Shown piece after piece: positions 1 through 9,104 of a stretch of DNA of 64,000 nucleotides (the first letter of the stretch is position 1; every line of letters starts with the position of its first letter). Position numbers and translations under genes: made by a program. The notes beneath the pieces were generated by a model. It did no database searches. It saw nothing but the letters and a program-made list of their open reading frames with translations, and had not been told where the DNA came from. The DNA comes from DATJPR01 sp963811705 (lineage in GTDB: Bacteria; Bacteroidota; Ignavibacteria; UBA10030; UBA6906), in contig CAWESL010000021.1 in NCBI GenBank assembly GCA_963811705.1, forward strand, positions 62,001-126,000. The letters are read 5' to 3'.

Positions 1-114
1 GATCTCCCCGGCGGCTTTTACGGCTTCGTCCGGTGAGAACGCGACCATGCCCGATGGGACCGCCACCGCGAACTTCCGAAGGATTTCTTTTGCCTGATGC
101 TCGTGTACTTTCAT
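1..114 (-). CDS. sucC: Succinate-CoA ligase beta subunit, N-terminal fragment
   Basis: Reading the minus strand from the ATG at 112-114 gives 38 residues starting MKVHEHQAKEILRKF, the characteristic opening of the ATP-grasp beta subunit of succinyl-CoA synthetase (TCA cycle, cytoplasm). The gene runs off the left edge, so about nine tenths of the protein is not visible. It lies 34 bp downstream of pruA on the same strand, so the two may be co-transcribed. The partner alpha subunit sucD is not next to it but about 54 kb away at 53961-54959. Identification rests on the N-terminal motif only. Confidence 0.85.
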   Translation of the reverse strand, partial: MKVHEHQAKEILRKFAVAVPSGMVAFSPDEAVKAAGEI

Positions 115-148
115 GGATGCTCCGGATGCTCAGTCCGACATAACGCAG

Positions 149-1708
149 TCACTTCTTGACCTTCTCCGCAATCGATTTCGCCTGGAGGAAAAGGAGCAGG
201 TAATCGCGGCCTCCTGCCTTCGAGTCCGTACCGCTCATGTTGAAGCCGCCGAACGGATGGACACCGACCAGCGCACCCGTGCACTTGCGGTTGATGTAGA
301 GGTTCCCGACGAAGAAGTCCCCTTCAGCCTGGCGAAGGTGCTTCTTGTTCTTCGAATAGACGGCGCCGGTGAGTCCGAACTCCGTGTTGTTCGCGATCTG
401 AAGCGCGTCCTGATAATCCTTCGCTTTGATGACCGCGAGGACCGGACCGAAAATTTCTTCCTGGGCAATCGTCGCGTCCGGGCGAACGTCGGCAATCACG
501 GTCGGGCGAAGGAAATACCCGCCGTCGGCCGCAGTTGAACCGCCCGCGACAACGCGCCCGCCTTCCTGCACCGCCTTCTGAATGTAAGCGAGGATCTTCT
601 CCTGCGAGGATGCATTCACGACCGGGCCCATGTAGTTCGCGTTGTCGGCGGCATCGCCCACCGCCAGCGCCTCGACCTTCTTCGCAAGCGTTGCAACGAA
701 AGCATCATAGGCCTTCTCATGGACGATCGCGCGCGAGCAGGCAGAACATTTCTGTCCCTGGAAACCGAACGCGGAAACCATGACGCCGTGGGCCGCCTCA
801 TCGAGATCGACCCCCTCGTCCACCACAATCGAATCCTTGCCTCCCATCTCCGCGATAACCCGCTTGAGCCAGATCTGACCCGGCTGGACCTTCGCGGCGA
901 CCTCGTTGATGTGAATGCCCACTTCCTTCGACCCGGTAAACGACACGAAGCGTGTCTTCGGATGCATGACGAGCGTGTCGCCGACCGCCCCGCCCGGACC
1001 CGTGACAAAGTTGACGACGCCCGGAGGCAGACCGGCTTCCTTCAGGACTTCCATGAACATCCATCCGGTCAGGGGGGAATCGGAAGACGGTTTCAGCACG
1101 ACCGTATTGCCGGTGACGATCGCGGCAGACGTCATGCCGGCGAGGATGGCGAGCGGAAAATTCCAGGGAGGAATGACAACGCCGACACCGAGGGGGAGGT
1201 AGACGAGTTTGCCGCGTTCCCCTTTTGATTTTTCCACCGGGAATTCTCGTCCGTACCGGAGCGCCTCGCGGCCGTAGAATTCCAGGAAGTCGATCGCCTC
1301 TGCAACGTCAGCATCCGCTTCGGGCCACGTCTTCCCGACCTCAAGGACCTCGACGGCGTTGAGTTCGAATCGGCGCCGGCGCATAATCTTCGCGGCCTTG
1401 AAGAGAAACTGGGCACGTTTCTCGGCCGGGACCATCTTCCACCGCTCAAACCTCTCGAGGGCGACCGCGATCGCTTTTTGCGCGACCGCAGCATCGCCCC
1501 GCTGAAAAACACCCACGACTTCCGTTGCACGCGAGGGATTGTACGAGTTGAATTTCTGATCCGTCCGGATCTGCTCCGCCCCGATCACGATCGGGTATTC
1601 CTTCCCGAGCGACGCGCGGAGCACGGCAATCGCGGACCCCTGTTTTCTTGCGTTCGCGGGATTTGAAAAGTCGACGTACGTCTCATTTTTGAATTTCGGA
1701 ATTGCCAT
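149..1708 (-). CDS. pruA: L-glutamate gamma-semialdehyde (1-pyrroline-5-carboxylate) dehydrogenase
   Basis: About 519 residues of the aldehyde dehydrogenase superfamily. The catalytic cysteine lies in GQKCSACSR, the general-base glutamate in EMGGKD, and a Rossmann NAD site is present. Length and the N-terminal motif SNPANARKQGSAIAVLRA-like region fit the monofunctional P5C dehydrogenase that oxidises glutamate semialdehyde to glutamate in proline breakdown. Start: an in-frame TTG exists at 1723, but the ATG at 1706-1708 has a GAGG five bases upstream and gives MAIPKF, so I chose it. The first enzyme of the pathway, proline dehydrogenase, is encoded 29 kb away at 30954-31856. Confidence 0.93.
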   Translation of the reverse strand: MAIPKFKNETYVDFSNPANARKQGSAIAVLRASLGKEYPIVIGAEQIRTDQKFNSYNPSRATEVVGVFQRGDAAVAQKAIAVALERFERWKMVPAEKRAQFLFKAAKIMRRRRFELNAVEVLEVGKTWPEADADVAEAIDFLEFYGREALRYGREFPVEKSKGERGKLVYLPLGVGVVIPPWNFPLAILAGMTSAAIVTGNTVVLKPSSDSPLTGWMFMEVLKEAGLPPGVVNFVTGPGGAVGDTLVMHPKTRFVSFTGSKEVGIHINEVAAKVQPGQIWLKRVIAEMGGKDSIVVDEGVDLDEAAHGVMVSAFGFQGQKCSACSRAIVHEKAYDAFVATLAKKVEALAVGDAADNANYMGPVVNASSQEKILAYIQKAVQEGGRVVAGGSTAADGGYFLRPTVIADVRPDATIAQEEIFGPVLAVIKAKDYQDALQIANNTEFGLTGAVYSKNKKHLRQAEGDFFVGNLYINRKCTGALVGVHPFGGFNMSGTDSKAGGRDYLLLFLQAKSIAEKVKK

Positions 1709-1777
1709 AGAAACCTCGATCAACGGGGATGGGTGGGTTCAAAAAAGTAGCGAAAAATGAGGCGAGAAACAACCGAT

Positions 1778-2689
1778 TCAGTCCTGCGTGTCACCCTTCC
1801 CTCGACCGGGCAGCGTCGCCATCGCAGCTTCGAGCGTGTTCTTCATCAGCATCGCGATCGTCATCAGCCCCACGCCGCCGGGGACGGGGGTAATGGCCGA
1901 GGCAATCTCCACCGCCGAGTCGAAGTCGACGTCGCCGACCAGACGCGAGCCGGATTTCGTCAAGGCATCGGGGATGCGGTTGATTCCGACGTCGATGACC
2001 ACGCATCCCGGTTTCAAGGAATCGCCGGTGATCGATCGCGGTTTCCCGATTGCTGCAACAAGGATGTCCGCTTCGCGGAGATAGGGACGGAGGTCTTTTG
2101 CTCCCGTGTGGGCAATCGTGACCACCGCGTTCGCCCCCCGCTGCTTTTGCATCAGAATGCTTGCGACGGGTTTCCCCACAATGTTGCTCCTGCCGACCAC
2201 CACCACGTGCTTGCCGCCCGGATCGATTCCACTTCTGAGGAGAAGCTCATGGATGCCGGCCGGCGTGCACGGGCGCAGGCATGGTTCTCCAAGAAGCAAT
2301 CGTCCGACGTTCACCGGATGGAACCCGTCGACGTCTTTCCGGGGATCGATCGCTTCGATGATCCGCTGCTCATGCAGGTGCGCCGGGAGGGGAAGCTGAA
2401 CCAGGATGCCATGGATGCGCTTGTCGCGGTTGAACTGCGCGATAAGTTCGAGAATGGACGCCTCGGAGGCATCGTTCGGAAGGGTTTCGGTGACGGAATA
2501 ATAGCCCAGCTCAGCGCAGGCTCTCCCCTTCGAGCGGACATACACCTGGGAAGACGGGTTGTCGCCGACCAGAACAAAGGCAAGGCCCGGAGTAATGCCG
2601 TGGTCGCGCTGAAGCGACTCGGCGCCCGCGCGGACTTCCTTCTTGATCTGATCGGCAATGACCCTGCCGTCGATAATTTTCGCGCTCAT
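1778..2689 (-). CDS. folD: Bifunctional methylenetetrahydrofolate dehydrogenase / methenyltetrahydrofolate cyclohydrolase
   Basis: About 303 residues with FolD signatures: the YVRSKGRACAELG catalytic-lysine-like region, VQLPLPAHL, the conserved PCTPAGI motif and the NADP-binding VVVGRSNIVGKPVA segment, then PVPGGVGLMTIAML near the C-terminus. It interconverts 5,10-methylene-, methenyl- and 10-formyl-tetrahydrofolate in the cytosol. Start is uncertain: an in-frame TTG at 2734 overlaps the ymdB stop codon, while the ATG at 2687-2689 (MSAKIIDG) matches the usual FolD beginning; I use the latter. It follows ispG and ymdB in the same direction. Confidence 0.92.
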   Translation of the reverse strand: MSAKIIDGRVIADQIKKEVRAGAESLQRDHGITPGLAFVLVGDNPSSQVYVRSKGRACAELGYYSVTETLPNDASEASILELIAQFNRDKRIHGILVQLPLPAHLHEQRIIEAIDPRKDVDGFHPVNVGRLLLGEPCLRPCTPAGIHELLLRSGIDPGGKHVVVVGRSNIVGKPVASILMQKQRGANAVVTIAHTGAKDLRPYLREADILVAAIGKPRSITGDSLKPGCVVIDVGINRIPDALTKSGSRLVGDVDFDSAVEIASAITPVPGGVGLMTIAMLMKNTLEAAMATLPGRGKGDTQD

Positions 2690-2730
2690 TGCATGGCCGT
2701 GCATGTGGGGGGGGAATCGATCAACGCTTA

Positions 2731-3528
2731 TCAACCGAACGCGGGGAAAACGAAGCTCTCCATTTTTTCCGACCGGCCGCTTTCGCGATCCACACGCAGA
2801 AACACCCCCGCGATCCTTACGTCGTGCGAGGCGACTTCGTACTTATGCGGCGTGGAAAGCATGAGCCGGCGGATTGCCAGGTCTTTCTTCATTCCGAGAA
2901 CGGAATCATACGGACCGGTCATGCCGACGTCCGTCTGGAAGGCGGTTCCGCGTGGAAGAATGCGTCCATCGGCCGTCGGTGTGTGCGTGTGGGTGCCCAG
3001 GACGGCGGAGACCTTACCGTCCAGGTGCCATCCCATCGCCATTTTTTCTGCAGTGGCGTCGGCATGAAAATCGACGACAATCACATTGGTTTCCTCGTGG
3101 ATCTTCGCCAGGACCCAATCGGCGGTTTTGAATGGATCGTCGATCGCCTGCATATACACGCGCCCCTGCAGGTTGAGGACGGCGGCTTTCCCTTTCTCGC
3201 CGAGGTCGATCACGACATATCCATTGCCGCCGTTCTCCTTCGGGTAATTCATCGGCCGGAGGATCCGCCGGTCGCCGCCGAGGACCTTCCGGCTGTCCCA
3301 CCGGTCCCAGACATGATTCCCGGTGGAGATCACATGGGTCCCCAGCTCGAAGATTTTTTTGGCGTGCTCTTCGGAGATTCCTTTCCCGTCCGTGACGTTT
3401 TCGCCGTTCACGATCAGGAAATCGATCTCATACTTCTTTACGTAGTTGGGAATGAGGGTCGAGGCGAGTTCCAGCCCGGGCGAGCCGACGACGTCACCAA
3501 TGAAGAGGATATTCAGGTGTGAAGGCAT
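2731..3528 (-). CDS. ymdB: YmdB-family metallophosphoesterase (2',3'-cyclic nucleotide phosphodiesterase type)
   Basis: 265 residues matching the YmdB/TIGR00282 phosphoesterase family. It starts LFIGDVVGSPG and carries the metal-ligand motifs VNGENVTDGKGI, STGNHVWD, VDFHADATAEK and VLGTHTHTPTAD, which build the dinuclear metal centre. In Bacillus the family member hydrolyses 2',3'-cAMP and affects motility and biofilm fate; that is family knowledge, not shown here. It sits 14 bp after ispG and its stop codon abuts the folD leader, so an ispG-ymdB-folD transcription unit is likely. Confidence 0.9.
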   Translation of the reverse strand: MPSHLNILFIGDVVGSPGLELASTLIPNYVKKYEIDFLIVNGENVTDGKGISEEHAKKIFELGTHVISTGNHVWDRWDSRKVLGGDRRILRPMNYPKENGGNGYVVIDLGEKGKAAVLNLQGRVYMQAIDDPFKTADWVLAKIHEETNVIVVDFHADATAEKMAMGWHLDGKVSAVLGTHTHTPTADGRILPRGTAFQTDVGMTGPYDSVLGMKKDLAIRRLMLSTPHKYEVASHDVRIAGVFLRVDRESGRSEKMESFVFPAFG

Positions 3529-3542
3529 GGAGAAAATTCCGA

Positions 3543-4676
3543 TCAGGTTTCAGGGTGAAAGCGCTCCACCTCTTCCACGATGACGTCGACAATCTCCGAT
3601 TCCTTCACACGACGGATCACTTCCCCCTTGCGATAGAGGATTGCCACTCCTTTGCCGGCCGCTATGCCGATGTCGGCTTCGCTCGCTTCGCCGGGGCCGT
3701 TGACGACGCACCCCAGGACGGCGATTTTCACCGGCTTCTTGACGCCATGGAGACGTTCCTCGAGCTCCCGCATGATGCCGAACAAATCGACTTCCAGCCT
3801 GCCGCAGGTCGGGCAGGCAATCAACTCGACATTCCGCGACGCAAGCCCGAGGGAGCGAAGAATTTCCTTCCCGACTTCGACCTCTTTTGACGGCTCATCG
3901 GTCAGCGACACTCTGATGGTATCGCCGATCCCTTCCGCAAGAAGAGTTCCGATGCCGATTGCAGACTTAATCGTGCCGGGCCGCGTCGGCCCCGCTTCGG
4001 TGACTCCGAGGTGAAGAGGAATATCCGTTCGCGCCGCCACAAGCCGGTAGGCTTCGATCATCAGCCGGACATCCGTGGATTTCACCGAGATGATGACATC
4101 CCGGAATCCGAACTCGTCGCAGATTGCGACGTGGCGCATCGCGCTCTCGTACAGCGCTTCTGCCGTTGGATACCCGTGCTTCTCGAGGATGTCCTCCTCG
4201 AGGGAGCCCGAGTTGACGCCGATTCTGATCGGGATCCCCTTGTCCTTCGCGGCGGAAAGCACCTGATGGATCCGGTCACGGCTCCCGATGTTCCCCGGGT
4301 TCAGACGGACCTTCGCGACGTTCCCTTCGATCGCTTTCAACGCAAAGACATGGTTGAAGTGGATGTCGGCGACCACGGGGATGGGCGATTGTCTGACGAT
4401 CGCCCCGATGGCCTCTGCGGCCTCTTTATCGTTTACGGTTACACGGACAATATCGCAACCGGCATCAGTCGCCTGCACGATCTGTCGCACAGTCGCTTCG
4501 ACGTCCGCAGTCTTCGTCTTGGTCATCGTCTGGACGGAAATCGGGGCGCCCCCGCCGACTTTGATGCCGCCGATGCTCACCTGCCGCGTCATGCGGCGCG
4601 TGCTTGCATAGGGTGAGGTCGGGAGGGGCGAGGGAGTCGCCTCGGTTTCGTTCACGGCCGGAATCTCGATGTTCAT
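3543..4676 (-). CDS. ispG: 4-hydroxy-3-methylbut-2-enyl diphosphate synthase (flavodoxin)
   Basis: 377 residues of the GcpE/IspG family, the penultimate enzyme of the MEP isoprenoid pathway, which reductively opens MEcPP with a [4Fe-4S] cluster. The N-terminal TIM barrel is visible (TRQVSIGGIKVGGGAPISVQ, VRVTVNDKEA, VADIHFNH). The C-terminal cluster-binding cysteines are in IACPTCGR and VLGCVVNGPGEA with the conserved glutamate. The length is that of the short bacterial form, without the extra domain seen in many Bacteroidetes and plants. First gene of the apparent ispG-ymdB-folD unit. Confidence 0.95.
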   Translation of the reverse strand: MNIEIPAVNETEATPSPLPTSPYASTRRMTRQVSIGGIKVGGGAPISVQTMTKTKTADVEATVRQIVQATDAGCDIVRVTVNDKEAAEAIGAIVRQSPIPVVADIHFNHVFALKAIEGNVAKVRLNPGNIGSRDRIHQVLSAAKDKGIPIRIGVNSGSLEEDILEKHGYPTAEALYESAMRHVAICDEFGFRDVIISVKSTDVRLMIEAYRLVAARTDIPLHLGVTEAGPTRPGTIKSAIGIGTLLAEGIGDTIRVSLTDEPSKEVEVGKEILRSLGLASRNVELIACPTCGRLEVDLFGIMRELEERLHGVKKPVKIAVLGCVVNGPGEASEADIGIAAGKGVAILYRKGEVIRRVKESEIVDVIVEEVERFHPET

Positions 4677-4738
4677 CGTTGCTGCACGACTCTCACGCTT
4701 CTGCAGGTCTCCGGAGCGCGCGACCGCCGTCCTTTTCG

Positions 4739-5650
4739 TTAGTGAATCTTCTTGCTCGCCTCAAAAAGAAGGCGCTTCTCTTCCTCGGTCAGACTCTGAT
4801 ACCCGCCCTTGCTGATCTTGTCCAGAATTGCGTCGACGACTTCCTGACTCACTTCCTGCTTGTCGTCCATCTGCTTTCCCGTCGTGATGTCGTAGAACTT
4901 CGCAGGGCGGGTTTCTGCCTTGGGCGTGTGCAGCGATCGCCACGAATCTTTTGTCACCGGCCGGAGAGCGTTGAACCATCGACGGAACGGGAGCAGGTTC
5001 ATTTCGTTAAGCAGGTAGACGAAGCCGACCGCAGCGCCGCCGAGATGCGCAAAGTGTGCGATCCCGTCGGTCGTTCCAGTAACGCCGTAGAACAGTTCGA
5101 GTCCGATATAGACGGCGATGAAATACTTTGCCTTAACTGGCAGAAGGAAATAGAGGTAGATTGGCCGGTCCGGGAACAACATTCCGAACGCGATCAGGAC
5201 GCCGAACACTGCGCCGGACGCGCCGATGGTCGGCGCGGCCTGGCCCACGAGGGGAGCAACGAGAAGGTTCGCGATCCCCGCGCCGAGGCCGCAAATGAAA
5301 TAATAGATGATGAACTTGCGTGAACCCCAGGTGTTTTCAAGCTCCATCCCAAACATCCAGAGGGCCAGCATGTTGAAGAACAGATGCCATATCCCGCCGT
5401 GAATGAACATATAGGTGACCAGCTGCCACGGCCAGAAATTCGTGCCGAGCGGCCACAACGCGAGATATTCCTGGAAAATCGAAAAAATGGGAACACCGGC
5501 GACGGTAAACGGCGCCAGAAGGACGTCCAGGACAAACCAGATCGCGACGTTGCTGATGAGCAGCGCTTTGATCATCGGGGGAAAGAAACTAAACCCGCCA
5601 AACAGGCTTGGCCGATAGTATGGGCCTGTTCCTTGCCCGTACGCTGCCAT
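4739..5650 (-). CDS. Rhomboid-family intramembrane serine protease
   Basis: 303 residues with about six transmembrane helices. The catalytic serine lies in GASGAVFG (Ser145) and the catalytic histidine in HFAHLGG (His202); His84, His89 and Asn93 in the HGGIWHLFFN segment match the rhomboid oxyanion-side motif. It should cleave membrane proteins within the inner membrane; substrates are unknown. A soluble C-terminal tail of roughly 90 residues ends in a helical stretch (LTEEEKRLLFEASKK), as seen in several FCB-group rhomboids. Upstream of it lie pgk and a hairpin terminator. Confidence 0.9.
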   Translation of the reverse strand: MAAYGQGTGPYYRPSLFGGFSFFPPMIKALLISNVAIWFVLDVLLAPFTVAGVPIFSIFQEYLALWPLGTNFWPWQLVTYMFIHGGIWHLFFNMLALWMFGMELENTWGSRKFIIYYFICGLGAGIANLLVAPLVGQAAPTIGASGAVFGVLIAFGMLFPDRPIYLYFLLPVKAKYFIAVYIGLELFYGVTGTTDGIAHFAHLGGAAVGFVYLLNEMNLLPFRRWFNALRPVTKDSWRSLHTPKAETRPAKFYDITTGKQMDDKQEVSQEVVDAILDKISKGGYQSLTEEEKRLLFEASKKIH

Positions 5651-5688
5651 ACAGATCCTCCTGGACTCCGAATTCCATCAAGAGCAAC

Positions 5689-5708
5689 GGGCGGGCACAA
5701 GCCCGCCC
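5689..5708 (-). terminator. Hairpin downstream of pgk
   Basis: A perfect 8-bp stem, GGGCGGGC / GCCCGCCC, with a 4-base loop lies 44 bp after the pgk stop on the minus strand, before the rhomboid gene. The following bases are only moderately T-rich, so termination may be partial. Confidence 0.55.
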
Positions 5709-5751
5709 ATTATGCGTCTATTTCCTAAAACATCCGGGAAGCGATGAAGGT

Positions 5752-6948
5752 TCACCGCATGTCGAGGGCCGCAAGACCTGGCAGCGACTTCCCCTCAAGG
5801 AACTCAAGCGATGCACCGCCGCCCGTCGAGACGTGCGATATTTCCTTGTCGAACCCCGCCTGCGCCACAGCGGCGGCAGAATCTCCGCCTCCGACGATCG
5901 TCGTTGCGCCGCCTTTCGTCGCCTCCACCAGAAGCCGCGCAACTTCGAGTGTCCCGTTTGCGAAGTTCGGCATTTCGAACACGCCCATGGGACCGTTCCA
6001 AACGATCGTCTTCGCCTTTCGCAGCTCCATGTTGATGATCTTCACCGTTTCCGGTCCGATGTCCAGGCCGCGCCATCCGTCGGGGATCTTGGTGACCGGG
6101 ACGACTTTTCGTTGTGCCAGGTTATCGAACTTATCCGCGATCACGCAGTCAACAGGAAGGATCAGCCGTTTGTTCTTCGCTCTTGCCCCGTCGAGAATTT
6201 CCTTGGCGAGGGGCACCTTTTCGCGCTCCACGAGAGAATCCCCGATCTTGTACCCTTCGGCCTCGAAGAACGTGAAGGCCATTCCCCCGCCGACGACCAG
6301 CACGTCGACTTTGGTGAGAAGGTTCTGAATCACATCGATCTTTCCGGAGATCTTTGCGCCGCCCAGGATCGCGACATACGGCCGCGTCGGGTTGCTCACG
6401 GCGCGCGTCAGATAGTCGATCTCCTTTTTCATCAAGTATCCGGCGACCGCCGGCTTCAGGAAGTGCGTAATGCCCTCCGTCGAGGCGTGCGCACGGTGCG
6501 CCGTCCCGAAGGCGTCATTGACGTAGAGATCGCCGAGTGACGCGAGTTCCTTCGAGAAGGCTTCGTCGTTCTTCTCTTCCTCGGCGTGAAAGCGCAGGTT
6601 TTCCAGGAGCAACACTTCGCCCGGCTTCAGCGCTTTCACCGCTTCCACTGCGGGTGCTCCGATGCAGTCTTTTGCGAACTTCACCGGGAGGGAGAGAAGT
6701 TCTGCGAGATGGTCGGCCACGGGTTTCAGAGAAAACTCCGCCGTCGGCTTTCCTTTCGGCCGGCCGAGGTGGCTCATCAAAATTGCCGCGCCGCCATCCT
6801 TGAGAATTTTCCTGATCGTCGGAAGCGCCTCGACGATGCGCTTGTCATCGGAAACTTTCAGGTCCGACGTCATCGGGACGTTGAAGTCGACGCGGACGAG
6901 AACCTTCTTTCCCCGAAGCACGACATCATCTACTGTCAGCGTTTGCAT
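5752..6948 (-). CDS. pgk: Phosphoglycerate kinase
   Basis: 398 residues, the usual bacterial length. The N-terminal substrate domain has KVLVRVDFNVP and the MSHLGRPKGK arginine/histidine loop; the C-terminal nucleotide domain ends with the GGGDSAAAV and HVSTGGGASLEFLEG motifs that bind ATP. It transfers phosphate between 1,3-bisphosphoglycerate and ADP in glycolysis. It follows gap on the same strand with a strong terminator between them, so expression of the two can be uncoupled. Confidence 0.97.
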   Translation of the reverse strand: MQTLTVDDVVLRGKKVLVRVDFNVPMTSDLKVSDDKRIVEALPTIRKILKDGGAAILMSHLGRPKGKPTAEFSLKPVADHLAELLSLPVKFAKDCIGAPAVEAVKALKPGEVLLLENLRFHAEEEKNDEAFSKELASLGDLYVNDAFGTAHRAHASTEGITHFLKPAVAGYLMKKEIDYLTRAVSNPTRPYVAILGGAKISGKIDVIQNLLTKVDVLVVGGGMAFTFFEAEGYKIGDSLVEREKVPLAKEILDGARAKNKRLILPVDCVIADKFDNLAQRKVVPVTKIPDGWRGLDIGPETVKIINMELRKAKTIVWNGPMGVFEMPNFANGTLEVARLLVEATKGGATTIVGGGDSAAAVAQAGFDKEISHVSTGGGASLEFLEGKSLPGLAALDMR

Positions 6949-6977
6949 AGTGTCAGTTCTCCGGTATCAAACTAAAA

Positions 6978-7019
6978 CGGCTGCCGTTCCCCGCGGTTGG
7001 CGGTAAGCAACGGCAGCCG
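6978..7019 (-). terminator. Strong intrinsic terminator between gap and pgk
   Basis: A perfect 11-bp inverted repeat, CGGCTGCCGTT / AACGGCAGCCG, encloses a 20-base loop. On the minus strand it is followed by TTTTAGTTTG, a good U-tract. It begins 20 bp after the gap stop codon. Confidence 0.85.
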
Positions 7020-7038
7020 CGTGTGAGTGCTGGTGCCA

Positions 7039-8034
7039 TCAGGCAAGTTTTTTCAGGAGGTCGACCACACGGCAGGAGAAACCCCACTCGTTGTCGTACC
7101 ATCCAAACACCTTGACCGTGGTCCCCTGGGCCATCGTAAGCTTCGAGTCGAATATGCAGGAATGCTCGTTCCCGATGATGTCCGACGACACAAGCTCCTC
7201 TTCGGAATATTCGAGAATGCCCTTCATCGGACCGTTCCCGGCCTTCTTCATCGCCTCGTTGATCTGCTCTTTGGTCGCCGGCTTCTTCAACTCTGCGACG
7301 AAATCCGTGATCGAAGCGTCGGGCGTGGGAACGCGGAGCGAGAAGCCGTCCAATTTCCCCTTGAGTTCCGGGATGACCTTACCGACCGTCCGGGCTGCAC
7401 CGGTCGTGGTCGGAATGATGGAAAGCGCGGCCGCCCGGGCGCGACGGAGATCTTTGTGCGGCAGATCGAGAAGCCGCTGATCGTTGGTGTACGAATGGAT
7501 CGTGGTCATGAAACCATGATCGACGCCGAACGACTCGTTCAGAACTTTGACCATCGGGGCCAGACAGTTGGTCGTGCACGAAGCGTTCGAAACGAACTGT
7601 TCCTTTCCGGTGAGCACCGCGTCGTTCACACCGAGCACGACGGTAGCGTCAAGCTCGTCTTTCGCCGGCGCCGTCAGAAGGACCTTCTTTGCGCCCGCGG
7701 CAATGTGCAACTGGAGCTTCTCACGGCTGGTGAAGATCCCGGTGCCTTCGACCACGATGCTGACGCCAAGATCCTTCCAGGGAAGCTTCGACGGATCCTT
7801 TTCAGCAAGCACTTTGTAGCGTTTTCCATTGACCACAATGGAATCGCCGTCCGCTTTCACATCACCCGGAAACGTTCCATGAACGGAATCATACTTCAGG
7901 AGATAGGCAAGGGTCTTCGCATCGGTAATGTCGTTGATTGCTGCGACGTCGAATTCTTTCCCCTGCTCGAGCAAACGCCGGAACACAAGCCGCCCGATGC
8001 GTCCGAAACCGTTAAGTCCGAGGGTTACTGCCAT
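7039..8034 (-). CDS. gap: Type I glyceraldehyde-3-phosphate dehydrogenase
   Basis: 331 residues with the NAD fold (GLNGFGRIGRLVFR), the acidic residue after beta-2 (INDITD, favouring NAD over NADP) and the active-site SNASCTTNCLAP with Cys153. The C-terminal WYDNEWGFSCRV motif is intact. It catalyses the phosphorylating oxidation of glyceraldehyde 3-phosphate. A GGAGG lies just upstream of the ATG, and a close match to a sigma-70 promoter lies at 8110-8138. Transcription likely stops at the hairpin at 6978-7019. Confidence 0.97.
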   Translation of the reverse strand: MAVTLGLNGFGRIGRLVFRRLLEQGKEFDVAAINDITDAKTLAYLLKYDSVHGTFPGDVKADGDSIVVNGKRYKVLAEKDPSKLPWKDLGVSIVVEGTGIFTSREKLQLHIAAGAKKVLLTAPAKDELDATVVLGVNDAVLTGKEQFVSNASCTTNCLAPMVKVLNESFGVDHGFMTTIHSYTNDQRLLDLPHKDLRRARAAALSIIPTTTGAARTVGKVIPELKGKLDGFSLRVPTPDASITDFVAELKKPATKEQINEAMKKAGNGPMKGILEYSEEELVSSDIIGNEHSCIFDSKLTMAQGTTVKVFGWYDNEWGFSCRVVDLLKKLA

Positions 8035-8109
8035 GGGATTCCTCCAATTTAGTCAGATGTGCCATTGTCAGGGATTACGAAACGAGGGAAATTTCTTGAA
8101 AATCAACGA

Positions 8110-8138
8110 AAGTTACCAAGAAACACCAGCATTGTCAA
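8110..8138 (-). promoter_or_regulatory. Promoter of gap
   Basis: On the minus strand TTGACA (8133-8138), a 17-bp spacer and TAACTT (8110-8115) lie about 75 bp upstream of the gap start codon. It is one of several promoters here with a TTGNNN-N17-TANNTT pattern. Confidence 0.65.
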
Positions 8139-8166
8139 GCAAACCCTGTCGATCGCATTCCGGGAG

Positions 8167-8194
8167 TTGAGGAAGTCCTCCGTTTCCCTATATT
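8167..8194 (+). promoter_or_regulatory. Promoter of the plus-strand metallophosphoesterase, with palindromes
   Basis: TTGAGG (8167-8172), a 16-bp spacer and TATATT (8189-8194) precede the ATG at 8220. Two small palindromes overlap it: GAGGA-AG-TCCTC at 8169-8180 and CCCTA-TAT-TAGGG at 8186-8198. They could be operator half-sites; this is only a guess. Confidence 0.5.
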
Positions 8195-8219
8195 AGGGAT
8201 GCTCTCACGAGGAAATTGA

Positions 8220-8981
8220 ATGGATCCTGATAACCCTGTACGAACGTTGGCACCGCTCACGGCACCCCTGCTCTTTATTGGGGACCTCCACGGCAATCTG
8301 CCGTTCCTCAAGAAAGTGCTCGAGCAGTATCCCGATCATCGAAAAATCTTTCTTGGCGACTTCGTCGATTCCCGTCTGCACACGCGGGACGAAGAACTCG
8401 AGTGTCTCTCGACGGCGCTCACGCTCGTCGAGGAGCAAAAGGCGCGTGCGCTGTTCGGCAATCACGAATGGAGCTACCTCGAGCCGTCCATGCGCTGCTC
8501 GGGGTATGAACAATCGTTCGACCAACGGATCGCTGCATACAAGCCCCGCATGCGGGAGCTCCTGGAACATTTTCTCTGGCTTCCCGAACAACGGATCCTG
8601 GTGACACACGCAGGACTGTCTTTCGCAATCTGGCAGGAGTGCGGATTCACCGACGACAATTTCGCCGGAAAACTCGGCGAGTGGTCGCTTCTCCCGATCC
8701 AGGAGACTCCGGCCGGGTGGATAGGAATGCCGCGAGGCGGCATCGACCGCGTCGGAGGAATCTACTGGTGTGACTGGTATTCCGAATTCCTGCCGATCCC
8801 GGGACTGTCGCAGATCCTCGGGCACACGGCGGCACTCTCTGTGCAGGAGCAACTGCTTCCATCCGAGCAGGGCATCCGTCAACGCGGGAGCAACTACAAT
8901 ATCGACTGTCTCACACGTACATGGGAAATTCTTGAGTTGACGGAAACGGGAAACCTGCGGAGGATCACGGTAGCGGCCTAA
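8220..8981 (+). CDS. Calcineurin-like metallophosphoesterase (PPP-type)
   Basis: 253 residues with the complete dinuclear-metal signature: GDLHGN (residues 21-26), GDFVDS, GNHEW, VTHAG and a late GHTA. This is the PPP-like/PrpE-ApaH layout, so it may be a protein phosphatase or a small-nucleotide hydrolase; the sequence does not decide. AGGA sits six bases before the ATG. It is the only confident plus-strand gene in the window, divergent from gap and convergent with comF, and has its own promoter at 8167-8194. Confidence 0.85.
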   Translation: MDPDNPVRTLAPLTAPLLFIGDLHGNLPFLKKVLEQYPDHRKIFLGDFVDSRLHTRDEELECLSTALTLVEEQKARALFGNHEWSYLEPSMRCSGYEQSFDQRIAAYKPRMRELLEHFLWLPEQRILVTHAGLSFAIWQECGFTDDNFAGKLGEWSLLPIQETPAGWIGMPRGGIDRVGGIYWCDWYSEFLPIPGLSQILGHTAALSVQEQLLPSEQGIRQRGSNYNIDCLTRTWEILELTETGNLRRITVAA

Positions 8982-9104
8982 GGGGGAGGGAGCTGTCAAA
9001 CGTTCATACGACCGATATTGCGGAACCATTATCCATCGGCACACGCTCACTCCTCCTTCGCACCACATACTCCTCGCCGGTTGCCTCTTTCTTTCGGTTC
9101 GTCT